A DNA stretch of 64,000 nt from Syngnathus acus (lineage: Eukaryota; Chordata; Actinopteri; Syngnathiformes; Syngnathidae): assembly GCF_901709675.1 (NCBI RefSeq), contig NC_051093.1, forward strand, positions 8,857,553-8,921,552. The letters are read 5' to 3'. A program made the position numbers and the translations under genes. This document shows, one piece after another, positions 61,063-64,000 of the stretch; the stretch's first letter is position 1, and every line of letters begins with the position of its first letter. The notes under the pieces are model-generated. The model searched no databases, was not told where the DNA came from, and saw nothing but the letters and a program-made list of their open reading frames with translations.

Positions 61063-62927
61063 ATGGCGTTGAGAGCAGCTTTTAGGAATAAGTGTACTTT
61101 ATCAGGTATGTTGTGCTTCACTTTGTAGGGAGGATGTTGTATCTTAGTTGTCATTTGAAGAATGCTTTAACGTAAAATGCCCCTCGTCGGCTAACTGGTA
61201 GTAGCGTTATCTGTTGCACAGAATGTGGAGCAAGGGTCATAATAAGGTCTTGTCCAATTTTTATCTATAGCATAGTCTCACCATTAATATCGTTAAACAC
61301 AATGCACGTTTATATTTAAATGTACTTTCGGTAAGCCTTGTGTATTGTTTCATTGACACATTTTAAAACTGTTTATTTACAAGTGTTGATTTGTGCAGAC
61401 TGTTTTGATGGAAATAGTGTTTCACTCATATCGTGCTACTCGTGGAATAACAAAATAATCTAGAGAGCTTCCCCTGTACATTGTGCACATATGACAAGCT
61501 AATTTCACAAGTCGTACAAATCTGAGCCATGCATGAGCACTGTCACATGAGTTGAAGACATTTCATTGTATTGTTTGCATGTGTCTCCAGGCCTTCTTTC
61601 CCAGCTGTCTTCCAGCAGAAGTCATGGCAGAGTGTGTGCATCAACGGTACTTGCCGCACTGCAGAGGAGCAACTCCACATCGTCTAAAATTTCTGTGGAT
61701 TTTGACCAGAGTACAGGTAATTTTTGCAGACTGCTTCTAGTGTGGCTGAGGTCATTTTGAACTTCATTTGGACTTTTTATGATTTTTTTCCCCCATTAAA
61801 TTCTCAATCTATTTGAGAAGGCTGAAATGTTATGTCTTCCATAGGTGTGGCTGTGATGCGTATGAAGAGTCCACCAGTCAATAGCCTCAGTTTGGACTTC
61901 CTCACAGAATTTTGCATAAGCTTGGAGAAGCTCGAGATAGACAAAAGCTGCCGGGGGCTCATCATAACCTCTGTACAAAATCCCTTTGAACTTTTGAATT
62001 GAGTTTCATTTTAAATTGTCTCCTTTCCTTAATTGTGTGTTTGTGCTATCCAGAGTCTACCCAAGGTGTTCTCAGCAGGGCTGGACATCATGGAGATGTA
62101 TGGCAAGACTCCAGAAAGCTGCGGGGAATTCTGGAAAGCTGTTCAGGAGATGTGGTTGAAACTCTACAGCTCCAACATGGTCACCATAGCTGCAATCAAT
62201 GTATGTATAGTTTTGAAGCAAACCAGTGCTCAGACTATGACTAGAGCAAAAAAAAAAAAAAAAAACTCACTTTCCCCTCCTTCTTCAGGGTTCCAGTCCT
62301 GCAGGGGGCTGTCTGATGGCTTTGACATGTGACTATAGAGTAATGGTGGACAACCCACGCTATAGCATCGGCCTTAATGAGACTCAGCTCGGGATAGTCG
62401 CGCCTTTTTGGTAATGATTCACCATATGGTAACACTGAGGACAAATGTGATGACACACCATTTTAACTGTGCTGTTTACAGGTTTAAGGACACCATAGCT
62501 AATACAGTGGGCCACCGGACTACTGAAATGGCCTTGGCTTTGGGGCTGCTCTACAACCCAACAGAGGCTCTGAAGATAGGACTGGTAGACCAGCTAGTAC
62601 CTGAAGATAAGCTCATGGCCACAGCTGAGCAGGCAATGGCCAAGTGGTTGGCCATTCCAGGTGTGTGATAGTGGGAGGAGTTCATTCTATTCAAATATTT
62701 TGAAAAACAATTCATTCTATTTTCACTGGATACTTTTGTATTTGTATGTTTGTTTGACAGCCCACGCCAGACAGATCACCAAGTCCATGATGAGAAAGCC
62801 GACCATTGACAAGCTGACGGCCAAAAGAGAAGCCGATGTCCAAAATTTTGTTAGTTTCATCACTAAAGATGCCATCCAGAATTCGCTCCGTACGTATCTT
62901 GAGATGCTCAAAAAGAGGAAGGCTTAA
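61063..62927 (+). CDS. eci1: enoyl-CoA delta isomerase 1, mitochondrial
   Basis: A crotonase-family enzyme that moves 3-cis/trans double bonds to 2-trans, so that unsaturated fatty acids can finish beta-oxidation in the mitochondrial matrix. Seven exons join in phase: 61063-61105, 61591-61716, 61845-61972, 62054-62200, 62289-62410, 62482-62660, 62761-62927. The product is 303 residues, against 302 in human. The start MALRAAFRNKCTLSG is Arg-rich and fits a transit peptide. Oxyanion-hole segments are FSAGLDIMEM and NGSSPAGGCLMALTCDYR. The catalytic Glu lies in IGLNETQLGI. The terminal helices include ADVQNFVSFITKD. In human, DNASE1L2 is the neighbour, as here. Confidence 0.97.
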
Positions 62928-63292
62928 TGAGTAAGTGAAGGCCTCTAATCACAAATCATTGGACACTGACTTGACATTTAAAAATGTAATATTGTGAGTT
63001 AGCTGGATAATGTAAACAAACTTGGGCGGTCAGGTTCTTCTAACATCACTAAAAGTGCCTGACCTAAATCACACCGTGGTGCATTGCTTCTTTTTTCCTC
63101 TGTATTCTTTTCTCTCTGTTTTGGTTTTGGAATGTATGTAAATTTAAAAGGTTAAACTCCACTAAATGTATTAATTAAATGCATTTTGCATAGCTCATAA
63201 TGTAACTGTCAATGTCTGCTTCAAGATATCTTTTATTATGAACTGGCTTGGTAAATTTCAGATGTTTGATAATGCTTCAATCAGTCATGTGA
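62928..63292. other. convergent 3' ends of eci1 and the DNase-like gene
   Basis: Only 365 bp separate the two stop codons. A weak plus-strand signal ATTAAA is at 63174-63179, and a reverse-strand AATAAA is at 63232-63237. If both are used, the transcripts end within about 50 bp of each other and may overlap. Confidence 0.5.
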
Positions 63293-64000
63293 TCAAACCA
63301 GCAGCTTCACTTCCACAGGAAAATGGTCACTGACAGACAATGCCTAAGAAAGGAGAAAATGTAGATTTAGAATATAATCCCCTCAATCTATACAAAATTG
63401 CTTATATTCTACATGTACAGACACATTACAATAAATGAATAGCATATGTGTCACTTTTGTACCGTCTAGTGGTGGAGAACACAAAGGAGTGACTGAGTTG
63501 TACTCTTGGGTGGAGTAAAAGTGAAATATGTAAGACAATATAAGTGTGTTTCTTGTCACTGTTTTAATTTGCATTCCTGTGTGTACAGTACACCAATCCA
63601 TAAAGGTGTGTTTTTCCTCATACCAAATTGTTCCTTTCCCCGAAAAAGTTGCTCTTTCGGAATTCTACGGCATGAAGTTGTTTGCATTTCTGTTATGTGC
63701 TAATGTCTACTCCACATGTTTACCATATTGAAGCTCAGATTCAGATCCTCCATGAAGTCGTACACCGCCGCACTGTAGTCCACTACGCCCGTCTTCATGT
63801 CATCAGTCACCACAATCCTAAAAAAAAAAAAATCTGAAGTCGTGTACATGGCTAGTGCCAACATAGAACACCTACCTGTCATATGCACAATCAGTGTGCG
63901 ACACTGTTGTGTCCGCCTCATTAGGGATCAACCAATGGAAGCTCTTGTCCGTAAAAATTCGGATCTGCGTCCACTCTGAGTCTGTGACATAGCTGCAATC
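63293..64000 (-). CDS. DNase I family endonuclease, 3' part only (DNASE1L2/DNASE1-like)
   Basis: The gene runs off the right edge; only the last three exons are visible, in transcript order 64000(or beyond)-63876, 63817-63724, 63343-63293. Joined, they encode [16 protein letters not shown], then [30 protein letters not shown], and the ending [29 protein letters not shown] and SDHFPVEV are DNase I signatures. The Asp-His of SDHFP is the catalytic pair near the C-terminus, and the second Cys of the structural disulphide is present. DNASE1L2 sits beside ECI1 in human, so that ortholog is favoured, but other paralogs (DNASE1, fish DNASE1L4) cannot be excluded from this fragment. Confidence 0.88.

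Overview
The window is eukaryotic: short coding exons split by small GT-AG introns, poly(A) signals, non-autonomous DNA transposons and vertebrate gene families. Protein matches and gene order point to a compact teleost (ray-finned fish) genome; I cannot name the species. Gene models below come from joining exons by eye, checking splice phase and comparing the products with remembered vertebrate proteins. No search was run.

Layout, left to right. A carnitine palmitoyltransferase 1 gene (+, coding 3953-10733) is followed by an unrecognised single-pass membrane glycoprotein gene (+, 13206-15667), pih1d1 (+, 18015-20071) and slow skeletal troponin T tnnt1 (+, 22973-25258). A synaptotagmin of the SYT5/2/1 group (-, 26517-28778) converges on tnnt1. 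Then come three near-identical tandem ferritin middle/heavy-type genes (-, 30152-36105). Each has a TATA box, a CRE-like palindrome, a Maf/NRF2-type antioxidant element and a perfect iron-responsive element. aldh16a1 (-, 37299-41959) follows, divergent from kat7 (+, 42648-49866). tac4 (-, 52781-53897) encodes two tachykinins and was only found by assembling short exons. Next is a ghrelin/motilin-receptor-like GPCR with two giant extracellular loops (-, 57189-60022), then eci1 (+, 61063-62927) and the 3' end of a DNase I family gene (-, 63293 to the edge).

The genes do not form one pathway. cpt1 and eci1 both serve mitochondrial fatty-acid oxidation, the ferritins handle iron storage and oxidative stress, and tnnt1 belongs to muscle. 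Gene order joins blocks that in human lie on 19q13.3-q13.4 (CPT1C, PIH1D1, ALDH16A1, FTL, TNNT1, SYT5), 17q21 (KAT7, TAC4) and 16p13.3 (ECI1, DNASE1L2).

Mobile DNA includes two copies of an ~860-bp element and three of a ~173-bp element. Both are bounded by TA, and their terminal repeats look related. A hAT-like relic lies in the GPCR intron. A dispersed insertion is present in only one ferritin unit, which makes the other two natural empty-site controls. The strongest leads for unusual biology are the GPCR with its expanded loops, the unidentified cysteine-rich membrane protein, and the ferritin array.
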